DNA from: Halomonas faecis
GTDB taxonomy: Bacteria; Pseudomonadota; Gammaproteobacteria; Pseudomonadales; Halomonadaceae
Assembly (NCBI RefSeq): GCF_010993975.1
Contig: NZ_JAACZO010000059.1
Location: 1 to 64,000, forward strand
Direction of reading: 5' to 3'
DNA length: 64,000 nucleotides
In this document: positions 9,501 through 17,396 of the stretch, one piece after another
Layout: every line of letters begins with the position of its first letter
How positions within the stretch are numbered: the stretch's first letter is position 1
Notes under the pieces: model-generated
Database searches by the model: none
What the model was told of the DNA's origin: nothing
Seen by the model: the letters and a program-made list of their open reading frames with translations, nothing else
Made by a program: the position numbers and the translations under genes

Positions 9501-11006
9501 TCGGGGCCAGTCGAGGGGTTCCGGGCGACGACGCCTGAGCAACTGCTCGAGGCTGCTCCGGCCCAGCGCCCGAGCTTCGAGATTCTGACCGAACGCAGCA
9601 GTGCCGATGCTCCGGCCTATTACCTCTACACGTCCGGCACCACCGGAAAGCCGAAGTGCGTGGTGCTGTCGAACCGGGCGACCGCCAACGTCATCGGCCA
9701 CACTCAAGCGGCCTGGCGGATCGGGGCCGAGGACGTGTTCCTCTCGGCAACGCCGCTGCACCATGACATGTCCGTGTTCGATGTCTTCGGCTCGCTGAGT
9801 GCGGGGGCGACCCTGGTGCTGCCTACCGCCGAAGAGGAGAAGGACGCCATTCACTGGAATCGTCTCGTGCGCGAGCACGGCGTCAGCGTGTGGTGCTCGG
9901 TGCCGACGATCCTCGAGATGCTGCTGGCCTGCCACAGGAACGATTCGCTGCGCTCGCTGCGACTGATCGCGCAGGGCGGCGACTACATCAAGCCGGCTAC
10001 CATCGCGACGCTGCGCCGGCTGCTACCGAATGTCAGGCTGTTCTCGCTGGGCGGGCCCACCGAAACCACCATCTGGAGCATCTGGCACGAAATCGCCCGG
10101 GACGACGTGGACGTCGTTCCCTACGGCCGACCGCTGCCGGGCAACCGCTATTTCGTCTGCAACGAGGCGCAGACGCACTGTCCCCCATCGGTCGTGGGCA
10201 GGATCTACACCGCCGGGATCAACCTGGCACTCGGCTACCTGAAGAACGGCGAAATCCAGCAGAACGACTTCGTCACGTTGTCCGACGAGCGTGGTCGGCC
10301 GGTTCGGGCGTTCAGAACCGGCGACCTGGGCCGCTATCGCCGGGATGGCACCCTGCTCTTCGCCGGGCGGGTCAGCGGCTACGTGAAGGTGCGCGGGGTT
10401 CGCGTGTCGCTGTCGGACATCGAGAGCGAGCTGTCCGGACATCCCGGTGTGCGGCAGGTGCTGGTCGTGGACCACGAGGCGCAGTCGGGCGAGACGGCCC
10501 TGGGGGCCCTGTACGTCGCCGCAGGCGACGACGAGATTTCCGCGTCCGAGCTGAGGCGCTTTGCGCGGCGTCATCTGCCCGAATCCCACGTGCCCGGCCG
10601 CTATCTGCGCGTTGCCGCCTTGCCCTTGTCGGGCAACGGCAAGCCGGATCGCCAGGAGGCGAGACGCCTCCTGGCGACGGCCGGCGACACGTCTTCTCCA
10701 AGCCGGGGTGCCGACCCGTCGCCCGCCGACCGGGTGTCGGCCATCTACCGTGATGTCATCGGCAAGCCCAGCCAGGAGCGTTGCCACGAGCGCTCGGACT
10801 TCCTGGCCATGGGGCTGTTGCCTTCGCACCTGCAGGCGATCGCCTCCCGTCTGGACGAGGCGTTCGGTGTGCGTCCGCCGATCAAGGCGCTAATGCGTTG
10901 CCGGACGGCGGAGGAAGTCGCCCAATTGTTGCAGCGTCTGCTGCCACGCCCGGCTGGCGGCGCCCCGGAGGCGCAATCGGCCCAACGTCTGTCCGTCGAT
11001 GGTTGA
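6513..11006 (+). CDS. NRPS: Cy-Cy-A with degenerate carrier domain (VibF N-terminal part)
   Basis: Nonribosomal peptide synthetase of about 1497 residues. Domains: heterocyclisation Cy1 (about 5-420) with the full D-x4-D-x-x-S motif DMIAADPAS at residue 134; Cy2 (about 440-890) with DALIVDGRA at 589; adenylation domain (about 915-1400) with YTSGTTGKPK near 1040 and GGPTETTIW. A carrier-like domain (about 1405-1490) reads MGLLPSHL where G-G-x-S-L is expected, so the phosphopantetheine serine is replaced by Pro1437. Tandem Cy domains before one A domain is the VibF layout, used to make an oxazoline or thiazoline next to a dihydroxybenzoyl group. The ATG at 6513 is chosen over 6471 because AGAGG precedes it and 6471 lies in the promoter. 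A-domain specificity is uncertain. Confidence 0.88.
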   Translation: MAELNEIQAAYWVGRKNMEWLGGVAAHLYAEFDSDAPLDIGRLRQAVRRLHAAHPMLRLQVTDEGHQSVVALDAMHDLTVDDMRDIDSPTLEASLADKRQRKSHQRLAPDRGRVADISVSVLPEGRWRLHVDVDMIAADPASFLVLMEDLARCYEAPDARLVMPSASYHDYLACWRGARELAQQRERDRRWWRGRLAQIPPAPPLPWRDATGPVHSERFSALLGAEERRSLEATARRHRLTLSTLMLALFADVLGTAVDARRFRLNVPMFYRHPLCEGVEKLVGDFSNLLVLGVELTPEASLATLGERLAAEMAQLLSHSAYSGVSVMRDLSRHHGSTQVSPVVFTAGLDVPGGELFSQRVTRNVGKLTWVVSQGPMVALDAQVASAYGGLLINWDVRLDALPEPWVRSTFDAYVERVERLARSPEVMCQAIDFEGDPGVDRSGAHRETATAGRPLTPLQQAYLLGRSERLPLGGVAMQEFREYRGRLDPAVLRQRLAQLVRHHDALRAWVDVESLTQRVADEAVLHLDELDLREISRTQAWERIAAMRGDYAHRLFDPSRPPWHLLLFRLPEPEDPTADNCVIFVRFDALIVDGRAIAHLMVSLFESQESTLVVEGGAANLDAAPPMPQRPRDEAAAYWAATLRSVTGPPQLPWKRPLETLGVSRYRRESLTLPRADLASLSRLGASYALLRNSVLTAIVLDVLARWTSDAEPCVAVPVALPVRDGRVANASTFIALRYDAKKGTLLERARRLQADVLQGLEHLAFSGVDINRLLLRRNASGVALPVAVTNGLSWETLAPDAPVRCHGGLTQTPQTAMDIRLTLDEQRNLVLSIDHAEQALDTELVRDVLEAIERAIRAVIRRGELVLTEGDCLDPAPCRWNGAEGDSECSHFLARTAQRLFGSDGGKAALIHGDRRITYGELGVAVLRVMSGLQQHELGAGDVVAICLPRGPEHLMLTLACAMQGVIWVPVEAGAPDERRRFLLANCHPDLVVASGPVEGFRATTPEQLLEAAPAQRPSFEILTERSSADAPAYYLYTSGTTGKPKCVVLSNRATANVIGHTQAAWRIGAEDVFLSATPLHHDMSVFDVFGSLSAGATLVLPTAEEEKDAIHWNRLVREHGVSVWCSVPTILEMLLACHRNDSLRSLRLIAQGGDYIKPATIATLRRLLPNVRLFSLGGPTETTIWSIWHEIARDDVDVVPYGRPLPGNRYFVCNEAQTHCPPSVVGRIYTAGINLALGYLKNGEIQQNDFVTLSDERGRPVRAFRTGDLGRYRRDGTLLFAGRVSGYVKVRGVRVSLSDIESELSGHPGVRQVLVVDHEAQSGETALGALYVAAGDDEISASELRRFARRHLPESHVPGRYLRVAALPLSGNGKPDRQEARRLLATAGDTSSPSRGADPSPADRVSAIYRDVIGKPSQERCHERSDFLAMGLLPSHLQAIASRLDEAFGVRPPIKALMRCRTAEEVAQLLQRLLPRPAGGAPEAQSAQRLSVDG

Positions 11007-11017
11007 GGAGGGAGCCG

Positions 11018-12352
11018 ATGGAGCAGGAAAAGCGCTCATGTGAGAGCCGGGGCTGGATGCCGCTCACGCTGGCACAGCTGGACTTCTGGGAGGAGTACGC
11101 GCTGCATCCGGATCAGTCGGTCTCCACGGTCGCGCACTGCCTCGATATCGAGGGGGCGGTCGATCAGCCGGCGCTGGTCGAGGCCATCACTCGGACGGTT
11201 CATGAGGCCGACATTCTGTCGGTGCGCTTTCGTCTGCAGTCGCGTGGAGACGAACCGCTGCAGCGCTGCGACACGGTGCAGGCCCCCATGTTGGAGCTGC
11301 ACGACCTTCGCGGGCAACCGGATCCGCTGCAGGCCGCGCAACGGCTCATGCAAGAAGACCTGGGGGCGCAGCTCGACCTGATGCGGCAGCCGTTATCCGC
11401 ACAGTGGCTGTTGCGTGTGGGCGAGCGCCGTTACCTCTGGTACAGCCGCGGGCACCATATCATCCTCGACGGATACGGCATGGTGCTGATCGAGCGGCGC
11501 TGTGCGCAGCTGTACGCCCATCTGCTGGGGTATGGGGAAGCCGGAGAGCCGTTGCGACCGTTCGCCAGTTTCCTCGACGAGGAGACAGCCTATCGCCGCA
11601 GCCGGCGGTTCGACGAAGACCGGCGCTACTGGCAGGCCTATCTCGAGGCTTGTCCCACGCTTCCCGTGCTGCACAAGGGGGCGGAGGCCGACGCGGCGGA
11701 GCAACGGCATGCCGAGGTGGCGCTCCCCAGAGAATTTGCCCACCGTTTGAGAGAGCTGTCGGACGTGACCGGGATCGGCTGGCCGGATCTCCTGGTCATG
11801 CTGTCGGGGGCCTACCTCCTGCAGTATGCGCTGGCGATGGGTGAGACGGGTTCGTTGCCGGTGTGGCTTCCCTTCATGAGCCGTTGGGGGAGCGTCGCCG
11901 CCCATGTTCCCTCGCTGGCGGTAAATATCTTGCCGCTCCACCTGACCTCAGTGAGCGATGAGCCCCTGGGAGACTTCTTGCAGAGGGTGGCACGCGTTCT
12001 GCGTCAGCAGCGGCGCCACGGACGGTATCGCATCGAGCAGATCGCCGCGGACCGAGGACTGGCCAAGGGAACCCGGTTCCTGTTCTCACCGCTGATCAAC
12101 GTGCTGCCTTTCGATCCGCCGACCATCGAGGGTTGCCGCGTTGCACGGCAGATTCTTGCCAGCGGCCCGGGGGATGGCTTCGACCTCACCTATCGTGGGT
12201 GCAGTGACGGTACGTCGCTGCTCCTCAGCCTCGATGCTGACCCCGCCGCGATCGACCAAGTGGCCTTCGGCCGGCATCGACGTGAACTGCCGGCCTTCCT
12301 GTCTCGGGCCGTGGCGGCAGGCGGCCTGTCGACATCGCTGGGGTGCCTGTGA
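11018..12352 (+). CDS. Free-standing condensation protein (VibH-like amide synthase)
   Basis: A single NRPS condensation domain of 444 residues, the size of VibH, with the intact catalytic motif HHIILDG (His146, His147, Asp151, Gly152). The N-terminus PLTLAQLDFWEEY and the whole arrangement resemble VibH and the condensation domain of EntF. In the vibriobactin pathway VibH joins carrier-bound dihydroxybenzoate directly to a polyamine, and that role is inferred here. The frame is open upstream, but the ATG at 11018 has GAGGAGGGAG in front and follows the first NRPS stop by 11 bases. The polyamine cannot be read from sequence. Confidence 0.82.
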   Translation: MEQEKRSCESRGWMPLTLAQLDFWEEYALHPDQSVSTVAHCLDIEGAVDQPALVEAITRTVHEADILSVRFRLQSRGDEPLQRCDTVQAPMLELHDLRGQPDPLQAAQRLMQEDLGAQLDLMRQPLSAQWLLRVGERRYLWYSRGHHIILDGYGMVLIERRCAQLYAHLLGYGEAGEPLRPFASFLDEETAYRRSRRFDEDRRYWQAYLEACPTLPVLHKGAEADAAEQRHAEVALPREFAHRLRELSDVTGIGWPDLLVMLSGAYLLQYALAMGETGSLPVWLPFMSRWGSVAAHVPSLAVNILPLHLTSVSDEPLGDFLQRVARVLRQQRRHGRYRIEQIAADRGLAKGTRFLFSPLINVLPFDPPTIEGCRVARQILASGPGDGFDLTYRGCSDGTSLLLSLDADPAAIDQVAFGRHRRELPAFLSRAVAAGGLSTSLGCL

Positions 12353-12436
12353 ACCGGTGCACCGTTCGGTGGTGCGGCCGGCGTGAATGTGGAATCGAAC
12401 TGGTCGTTCGTCGGCCGGTGGACGAGGAGTGGAAGG

Positions 12437-14674
12437 ATGGATGACGTCGATGAGTCGCTCGATGCGACAGGGTCGCGAGAACCTGGCCGGCCGGCTGGTG
12501 AGCACGAGCAGCGCATGTGGCTGCTCCAACAGCAGTATCCAGAAATGGTACACGCCCATGCCCTGACCTATCGGCTCGTGGGGTGGCCCGACGTCGACCC
12601 ATTGAGCGCTGGCTTACAGGAGGCGCTGAGGGCTCCCGAACTCAACGTTCGATATCGTTTCGGCGAAGACGGCGTGTTGCGCCGGCTGAGTGCCGAGGGG
12701 TCGGCAGGCGGGCCGAGCCTGACCTGCATGAGCGTCGCGTCGATGCAAGAGGCCATGGAGACGTTGGTGCAGCGGCAGGAGAGACCCTGGGATCTCGCCG
12801 AGGAAGCCCCGCTGCGCTGCTGCTTGCTGCTGACGCCGGAGGCGGCGATTCTCGGCCTGATCGTACACCGGGTCATCGACATGACGACATCCGCGGCGTG
12901 GCTCCAACGGTTGGCCAATTTCGTGCAGGGGGAAGGCGTGGCACCTGGGCGACTCGGTGAGGCTGCTGGGGGGCTGGAGCGACGAGAGACCGAACCGGAT
13001 GCCGTGATGGTGCGCCAGGAGGCGGAACGAGACACGGCGAAGAACGGCAATCGGATTCTCGATCTGCTGCTGGAGGCGTTCCGCCAGGCGTTGGATTCTC
13101 CGGAGATGACTGCCGATGACGACTTCTTCGATCACGGGGGGCATTCGCTGATCGCGACGCGCATCATCGGACGGCTGTTGAGCGAGCATGGCATCGAAGT
13201 GCACCTCAATGACCTGTTCAGTCACCCGACGGCAGCGGCCTTGGCCGAGCATGCACGGCACTTGTCGCGTACCGAAGAGCAAGAGCCGGGTGGGGAGGTC
13301 GTCCGCAGCGAGATGCATCGGGTGCCGCTGTCACTGGCGCAGCGGTCGCTGTGGAAGGTCTACGAGGCCTTCGGCTTCAACCAGATCTTCAACATCCCCT
13401 TTGCGCTCCGCTTCCTGGATTGCGTGGACGAGGCGGCCTTCAAGCAGGCGTTTCTCGACCTGCTGGAACGCCACCCCGGGTTGCGTACCCTGTTTCACCA
13501 GCACGATGGGCAGGTCTGGCAGGAGGTGGTGCCATTCGATGCGGTGTCGCGCTACGAGTGGTTCAGGTATTCCCATGAATCCTGCGGGATGCCACTGAAG
13601 GAAGAGGCATCGCATCGCTTCGACCTAACCCGTGAGCTGCCCTTGCGCATTCGTTTCATGATCGATGAAGACACGGGCGAGCAGATCGTCTCGCTGCTCT
13701 TCCATCACATCGTGCTGGATGAGTGGTCGGTCAATCTCATGATGGAGGAACTGGAGCAGGCCTACCGTGATCGGGTGGCGGGCAACCAGCCAGCGTGGCG
13801 GCACCAGCCCCTGCCGTTCCACGAATTCGCGTTAAGGCAGCACGCTGCCGGGGTGAACCAGGCACATCTCGATTACTGGACGGAGAGGTTGCGTGGTGCT
13901 CCGCCGGGCCGGGCGCTGCTGGCGGACTCGGTAGCTGCGGGAACGGAGGGCGCACCGGCGTCCAGCGCGGGGGGCTGGGTGGAATTCAAGCTGGAACGCG
14001 ATGTCGCCGCTGGCCTCTATGGGTTGGCCAAGCGCAACGGCGCCTCGCTGTTCAACGTGGTCTATGCGGCGATTGCCGCTTCGCTCCAGCAGCTGGGGGT
14101 TTTGGACGAGATCGTCATCGGCACCTCGGCGTCGGGCCGGACCGATGCGGACTTCTTCGACACCATCGGCTATTTCACCACGGTGGTGGCGCATCGCATT
14201 GGCTTTCCCGAAACCATGACCTTGGCTGGCTTGATCAAGCAAGTAAAGCACACCATCAACGAATCCATGCCGCGTGCCGACATCCCCATCGACCTGGTCG
14301 AGGAAGCGTTGGCTACCGGGACGGAGCGCGGGCGGGATCGCATGTTCGAGGTCTTCATCCAGCTGCATGCGAAGAACAAGCTGAACGGTGCCTTCACGCT
14401 GCAGGACGGCAAGCGCCTCGAGTTCCGCCAGATCGATCCGGAAAAGGACGAATCCCTGCTGGGGTTGCAGTTCGAGGTGCTGGAAGAGGTGGTCGAGGGC
14501 GAGAACGATGTCCGAGTGATGATGAGCTACCGTGCCGATCACTACGGTCCCGAGCAGGTCGAGCGGATCAAGCAGACGGTCGACGAGACGTTTACACGGT
14601 TTTCCCGGGTCGTCGATGCCGAGGTGCCGCTGGCTTCTTTGCTGGGACCTGGCTCCGTACATACTCTGACGTAG
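12437..14674 (+). CDS. NRPS: vestigial C half-domain, PCP, condensation domain (VibF C-terminal part)
   Basis: About 745 residues. Residues about 25-165 resemble only the N-lobe of a condensation domain, with the active motif decayed to VHRVIDM at 143-149; no C-lobe follows. A peptidyl carrier domain (about 205-280) has an intact serine, Ser237, in HGGHSLIATR. A full C-terminal condensation domain (about 295-735) has HHIVLDE at 423-429, with Glu replacing the usual Gly. This equals the C1-PCP-C2 end of VibF with C1 cut in half. Because the first NRPS lacks a usable carrier serine, this PCP probably receives the amino acid in trans. The ATG at 12437 is preferred, with GAGG eight bases upstream; 12383 is an alternative. 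Confidence 0.83.
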   Translation: MDDVDESLDATGSREPGRPAGEHEQRMWLLQQQYPEMVHAHALTYRLVGWPDVDPLSAGLQEALRAPELNVRYRFGEDGVLRRLSAEGSAGGPSLTCMSVASMQEAMETLVQRQERPWDLAEEAPLRCCLLLTPEAAILGLIVHRVIDMTTSAAWLQRLANFVQGEGVAPGRLGEAAGGLERRETEPDAVMVRQEAERDTAKNGNRILDLLLEAFRQALDSPEMTADDDFFDHGGHSLIATRIIGRLLSEHGIEVHLNDLFSHPTAAALAEHARHLSRTEEQEPGGEVVRSEMHRVPLSLAQRSLWKVYEAFGFNQIFNIPFALRFLDCVDEAAFKQAFLDLLERHPGLRTLFHQHDGQVWQEVVPFDAVSRYEWFRYSHESCGMPLKEEASHRFDLTRELPLRIRFMIDEDTGEQIVSLLFHHIVLDEWSVNLMMEELEQAYRDRVAGNQPAWRHQPLPFHEFALRQHAAGVNQAHLDYWTERLRGAPPGRALLADSVAAGTEGAPASSAGGWVEFKLERDVAAGLYGLAKRNGASLFNVVYAAIAASLQQLGVLDEIVIGTSASGRTDADFFDTIGYFTTVVAHRIGFPETMTLAGLIKQVKHTINESMPRADIPIDLVEEALATGTERGRDRMFEVFIQLHAKNKLNGAFTLQDGKRLEFRQIDPEKDESLLGLQFEVLEEVVEGENDVRVMMSYRADHYGPEQVERIKQTVDETFTRFSRVVDAEVPLASLLGPGSVHTLT

Positions 14675-14722
14675 CGATGGTTCTCGCCGCATCCAACTCC
14701 AATTAGATCAGCTCACTCTCGG

Positions 14723-15013
14723 TCAGAAGCCGGCTTCACTCTGGTGACGGATGGCCAGTACCACCACGATGTCTCCATCAAGACGGTACCGTGCAATGTA
14801 ACCGCTATTACCAAAATCGATCAGCCAGTCGCGGTATTCTTCGGGTAGATCATCAATCGGGCGGCCGATATGTGGGAATTTTCCAAGCTCCTGGATGCCC
14901 TGGATGATCGCCTTGGCAGCTCTCTCGGCTGCTGCTGGATTCTTCGGCCGTAGGAACTCACGCAGTCGCTCCAGATCCTGGACTGCGGCTGGGGCAAAGA
15001 TCACTTGCGACAT
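14723..15013 (-). CDS. ParE/RelE-family toxin
   Basis: A 96-residue protein of the RelE/ParE toxin superfamily: opening VIFAPAAVQDLERLREFL, central PHIGRPIDDLPEEYRDWLI and the ending YIARYRLDGDIVVVLAIRHQSEAGF are typical of ParE-like members. ParE toxins poison DNA gyrase, whereas other relatives cut mRNA on ribosomes; the exact target is not certain. Its start lies inside the 3' end of the upstream antitoxin gene (13-base overlap), the usual antitoxin-first arrangement. Confidence 0.85.
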   Translation of the reverse strand: MSQVIFAPAAVQDLERLREFLRPKNPAAAERAAKAIIQGIQELGKFPHIGRPIDDLPEEYRDWLIDFGNSGYIARYRLDGDIVVVLAIRHQSEAGF

Positions 15014-15279
15014 GTCGGGGCCGACACCTCATCATCCTTCCCCCAGCTGACCAGCCACTGCTCCACTTCATCAGCGGTCGCATGCAAGCCAGTCGCTTGG
15101 TAATCCTCCCACGCGTTGAGCGTGTCCTGCCGGAACGCCTCTCGTCTTTCCTCTCGCTCCACATACTGCTCAATGGCCTCACGCATGAGCCAGTGTGCCG
15201 AGCGCTGGCGGGCGTCGGCCAGATGCTGGACCCGTCCTTTCAGGTCGTCGTCGAGTTTGATGGATGTTGGTTTGGTCAT
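15001..15279 (-). CDS. Ribbon-helix-helix antitoxin (ParD/CopG type)
   Basis: A 92-residue antitoxin. The N-terminus TKPTSIKLDDDLKGRVQHLA is a ribbon-helix-helix DNA-binding strand and helix, followed by RSAHWLMREAI. The C-terminal half, rich in acidic and tryptophan residues, would wrap the toxin. A GGAGGT ribosome site lies a few bases before the ATG at 15279. Such antitoxins repress their own operon, and two short palindromes sit directly upstream. Confidence 0.85.
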   Translation of the reverse strand: MTKPTSIKLDDDLKGRVQHLADARQRSAHWLMREAIEQYVEREERREAFRQDTLNAWEDYQATGLHATADEVEQWLVSWGKDDEVSAPTCRK

Positions 15280-15297
15280 ACCGACCTCCGTAGCAAA

Positions 15298-15343
15298 AGG
15301 TAATACCTAAAACGACTATAGGTCGTGTCGGCTGATCTGTCGA
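15298..15343 (-). promoter_or_regulatory. Promoter and operator palindromes of the ParDE-type operon
   Basis: On the minus strand, -35 TCGACA (15343-15338) and -10 TATAGT (15320-15315) are separated by 17 bases. The -10 lies inside an inverted repeat, ACGACTATAGGTCGT on the plus strand (15312-15326). A second perfect palindrome, AGGTAATACCT, covers 15298-15308. These are fitting operator sites for the ribbon-helix-helix antitoxin. By-eye prediction. Confidence 0.55.
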
Positions 15344-15450
15344 TGGCCAGCCCGCAAGCATTTCGGTATGCGGCTGAAGCGGTTGATCCTGGTGTAGCGC
15401 GTTGAATCATAACCAATGTTCAGCCGTTTTTTTCATGCTCGATGCAACGC

Positions 15451-16482
15451 TCAGTGGCTATGCCCATCACCATGGTCGTGGCTATGATCGTCATCGCGGC
15501 CGTCATGCCCCGGCTCGGCCAGGGCGTCGTGCAGGGTTCGGGCGTTGTGGCGCATCATACCGAGGTAAGTGCTCGCCTCGCCCTCGGCGGCCAGGGCGTC
15601 GGCATACAGCGTGCCGGCGATGGAGAGGTCGGTTTCCTCGGCAAGCTGCTCGATGATCGCGGGGCTGGTCATGTTCTCGTGGAACAGCGCGCGCACGTTC
15701 TCTTCGCGGATCACGTCGATCAGCCGCGCCATGTCGGCAGCGCTGGGCTCGGCCTCGCTGGAGAGTCCCACCGGCGACAGGAAGCGCAGGCCGTAGGCGC
15801 TGGCGAAGTAGCCGAAGGAGTCATGGCCGGTGATCACGCTGGTGCCGGTGGGGATCTCGGCCAGCCACTCGCGAATCTCGGCGTCGGTGGCCTCGAGCTC
15901 GCCGATATAGCGCTTGGCGTTATCGCGGTAGTGGGCTTCGTTCGCTGGGTCGGCCTCGATCAGGCCATCGCGGATGTTGCTCACGTAGACGACGCCTTGG
16001 CTCAGGTCCTGCCAGCCGTGGGGATCCTGGTCGCCATGCTCGTGGCCGTCATGCGTGTCCTGAGCGTCATGGGAGTGATCGTCATGATCATGACCGTGGT
16101 CGTGCTCATCGTGGTCATGATCCTCATGGCCGGCATAACCAAGTGGCTCGATGCCGTCAGTAGCGGTCACCAGAGGACCGGCGTAGTCGCTGGAGTCGGT
16201 CAGCCGCTCCATCCAGCCCTCGAAACGCAGGCCGTTGAACACCACCAGGTCGGCCTCGGCCAGGGCGCGTGCGTCGCGGGGGCTGGGCGAGTAGACATGG
16301 GTGTCGCTGTCGGGGCCGACCAGCGAGGTCACGCTGACTCGCTCGCCGCCGACCTGCTCGACCATGTCGCCGAGAATGCTGAAGCTGGTGACCACCTGGA
16401 GGCGTTCTTCGGCCAGGGCGCTGGGCAGCGCCAGCAGCGTCGAGGCGCCGAAGGCCAGGGCGGCGAGGGTGACAGTGCGCAT
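15451..16482 (-). CDS. znuA: Zinc ABC transporter, periplasmic binding protein
   Basis: Periplasmic metal-binding lipoprotein-like component (cluster A-I) of 343 residues that delivers zinc to ZnuB. A signal peptide covers about residues 1-24 (cleavage after ALA). A long His/Asp-rich loop runs from about 118 to 155, with repeated HDHD/HDH runs, as in ZnuA, AdcA and related zinc binders rather than manganese binders. A second His-rich tail ends the protein (DDDHSHDHGDGHSH). TGHDSFGYFASAYGL contains a conserved metal-ligand histidine. It is the last gene of the znuCBA operon, 23 bases after znuB. Confidence 0.9.
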   Translation of the reverse strand: MRTVTLAALAFGASTLLALPSALAEERLQVVTSFSILGDMVEQVGGERVSVTSLVGPDSDTHVYSPSPRDARALAEADLVVFNGLRFEGWMERLTDSSDYAGPLVTATDGIEPLGYAGHEDHDHDEHDHGHDHDDHSHDAQDTHDGHEHGDQDPHGWQDLSQGVVYVSNIRDGLIEADPANEAHYRDNAKRYIGELEATDAEIREWLAEIPTGTSVITGHDSFGYFASAYGLRFLSPVGLSSEAEPSAADMARLIDVIREENVRALFHENMTSPAIIEQLAEETDLSIAGTLYADALAAEGEASTYLGMMRHNARTLHDALAEPGHDGRDDDHSHDHGDGHSH

Positions 16483-16505
16483 GCGTGGATTCCTTGCAGA
16501 GATCG

Positions 16506-17396
16506 TCAGTGGGGTTCCGGGGCGCCCAGCGGTGCCGCACGGCGGCGCAGGCGAGCGGTGAGGCTGTGGTGCCGGCCGAACAGGGCCGAGGCCAGGTAGC
16601 CGACGCCGGCGAACAGGATGATCGCCGGGCCGGAGGGGATGCTCAGGTGATAGGAGAGCAGCAGACCGCAGACGTTCGCTGCCATGGCGATGGCGATGCC
16701 GATGCCGATCAGGCCCTCCAGACGCTGGCTCCAGAAGCGTGCCGTGGTGGCCGGCAGCATCATCAGGCCCACTGCCATCAGCGTGCCCAGGGTCTGGAAA
16801 CCGGCGGTGAGGTTGAGCACCAGCAGGCCGAGGAAGATGCCGTGAACCAGGCTGGCGTGCACTCCCTGACCGCGCAGGAAGAGCGGGTCGAGGCTCTCCA
16901 CCACCAGGGCGCGGAAGATCGTGGCCAGCGTGACCACGATCACGCTGCTGATGGCAGCGATCAGCAGCAGGGCGGTGGAATCGACCGCCAGCACCGAGCC
17001 GAACAGCACGTGGGTGAGGTCGACGCTGCTGCCGCCCAGCGAAACGAGCATCACTCCGGCGGCCAGCGAGATCAGAAAGAAGCTGGCCATGGCGGAGTCT
17101 TCGCGGTGGCCGGTCATCTGCGACACGCCGCCGGCGAGCATCGCCACCAGCAGGCCCGAGAGCACGCCGCCGAGACTCATCGCCGGCAGCGAGAAACCGG
17201 CGAGCAGAAAGCCCAGCGCCACGCCGGGCAGGATGGCATGAGCCATGGCGTCGCCGATCAGGCTCATGCCGCGCAGCATCAGGAAGACGCCCAGCGGCGG
17301 GGCGGCCAGCGACAGTGCCAAGCCGGCGACCAGGGCGCGACGCATGAAGCCGTAATCGAAGGGAGCCAGAAGCCAGGCATCGAGCAGGGCTAGCAT
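16506..17396 (-). CDS. znuB: Zinc ABC transporter, membrane permease
   Basis: Integral membrane permease of 296 residues of the ABC-3 family, with about eight hydrophobic segments. The conserved cytoplasmic-loop stretch SLIGDAMAHAILPGVALGF near residue 45, which contacts the ATPase, is clear. The gene starts 7 bases inside the end of znuC, so the two are probably translationally coupled. With ZnuC and ZnuA it imports zinc. Confidence 0.9.
   Translation of the reverse strand: MLALLDAWLLAPFDYGFMRRALVAGLALSLAAPPLGVFLMLRGMSLIGDAMAHAILPGVALGFLLAGFSLPAMSLGGVLSGLLVAMLAGGVSQMTGHREDSAMASFFLISLAAGVMLVSLGGSSVDLTHVLFGSVLAVDSTALLLIAAISSVIVVTLATIFRALVVESLDPLFLRGQGVHASLVHGIFLGLLVLNLTAGFQTLGTLMAVGLMMLPATTARFWSQRLEGLIGIGIAIAMAANVCGLLLSYHLSIPSGPAIILFAGVGYLASALFGRHHSLTARLRRRAAPLGAPEPH

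Noticed and set aside
11007-12436. A frameshift joining the three NRPS genes into one chain
   Set aside because: Each has its own ribosome site and start, and the VibH-like protein is complete at its normal length, so they are separate genes.
15442-16599. Antisense ORF opposite znuA, hydrophobic in the middle
   Set aside because: The valine/methionine-rich run is only the reverse reading of the His/Asp-rich zinc loop.
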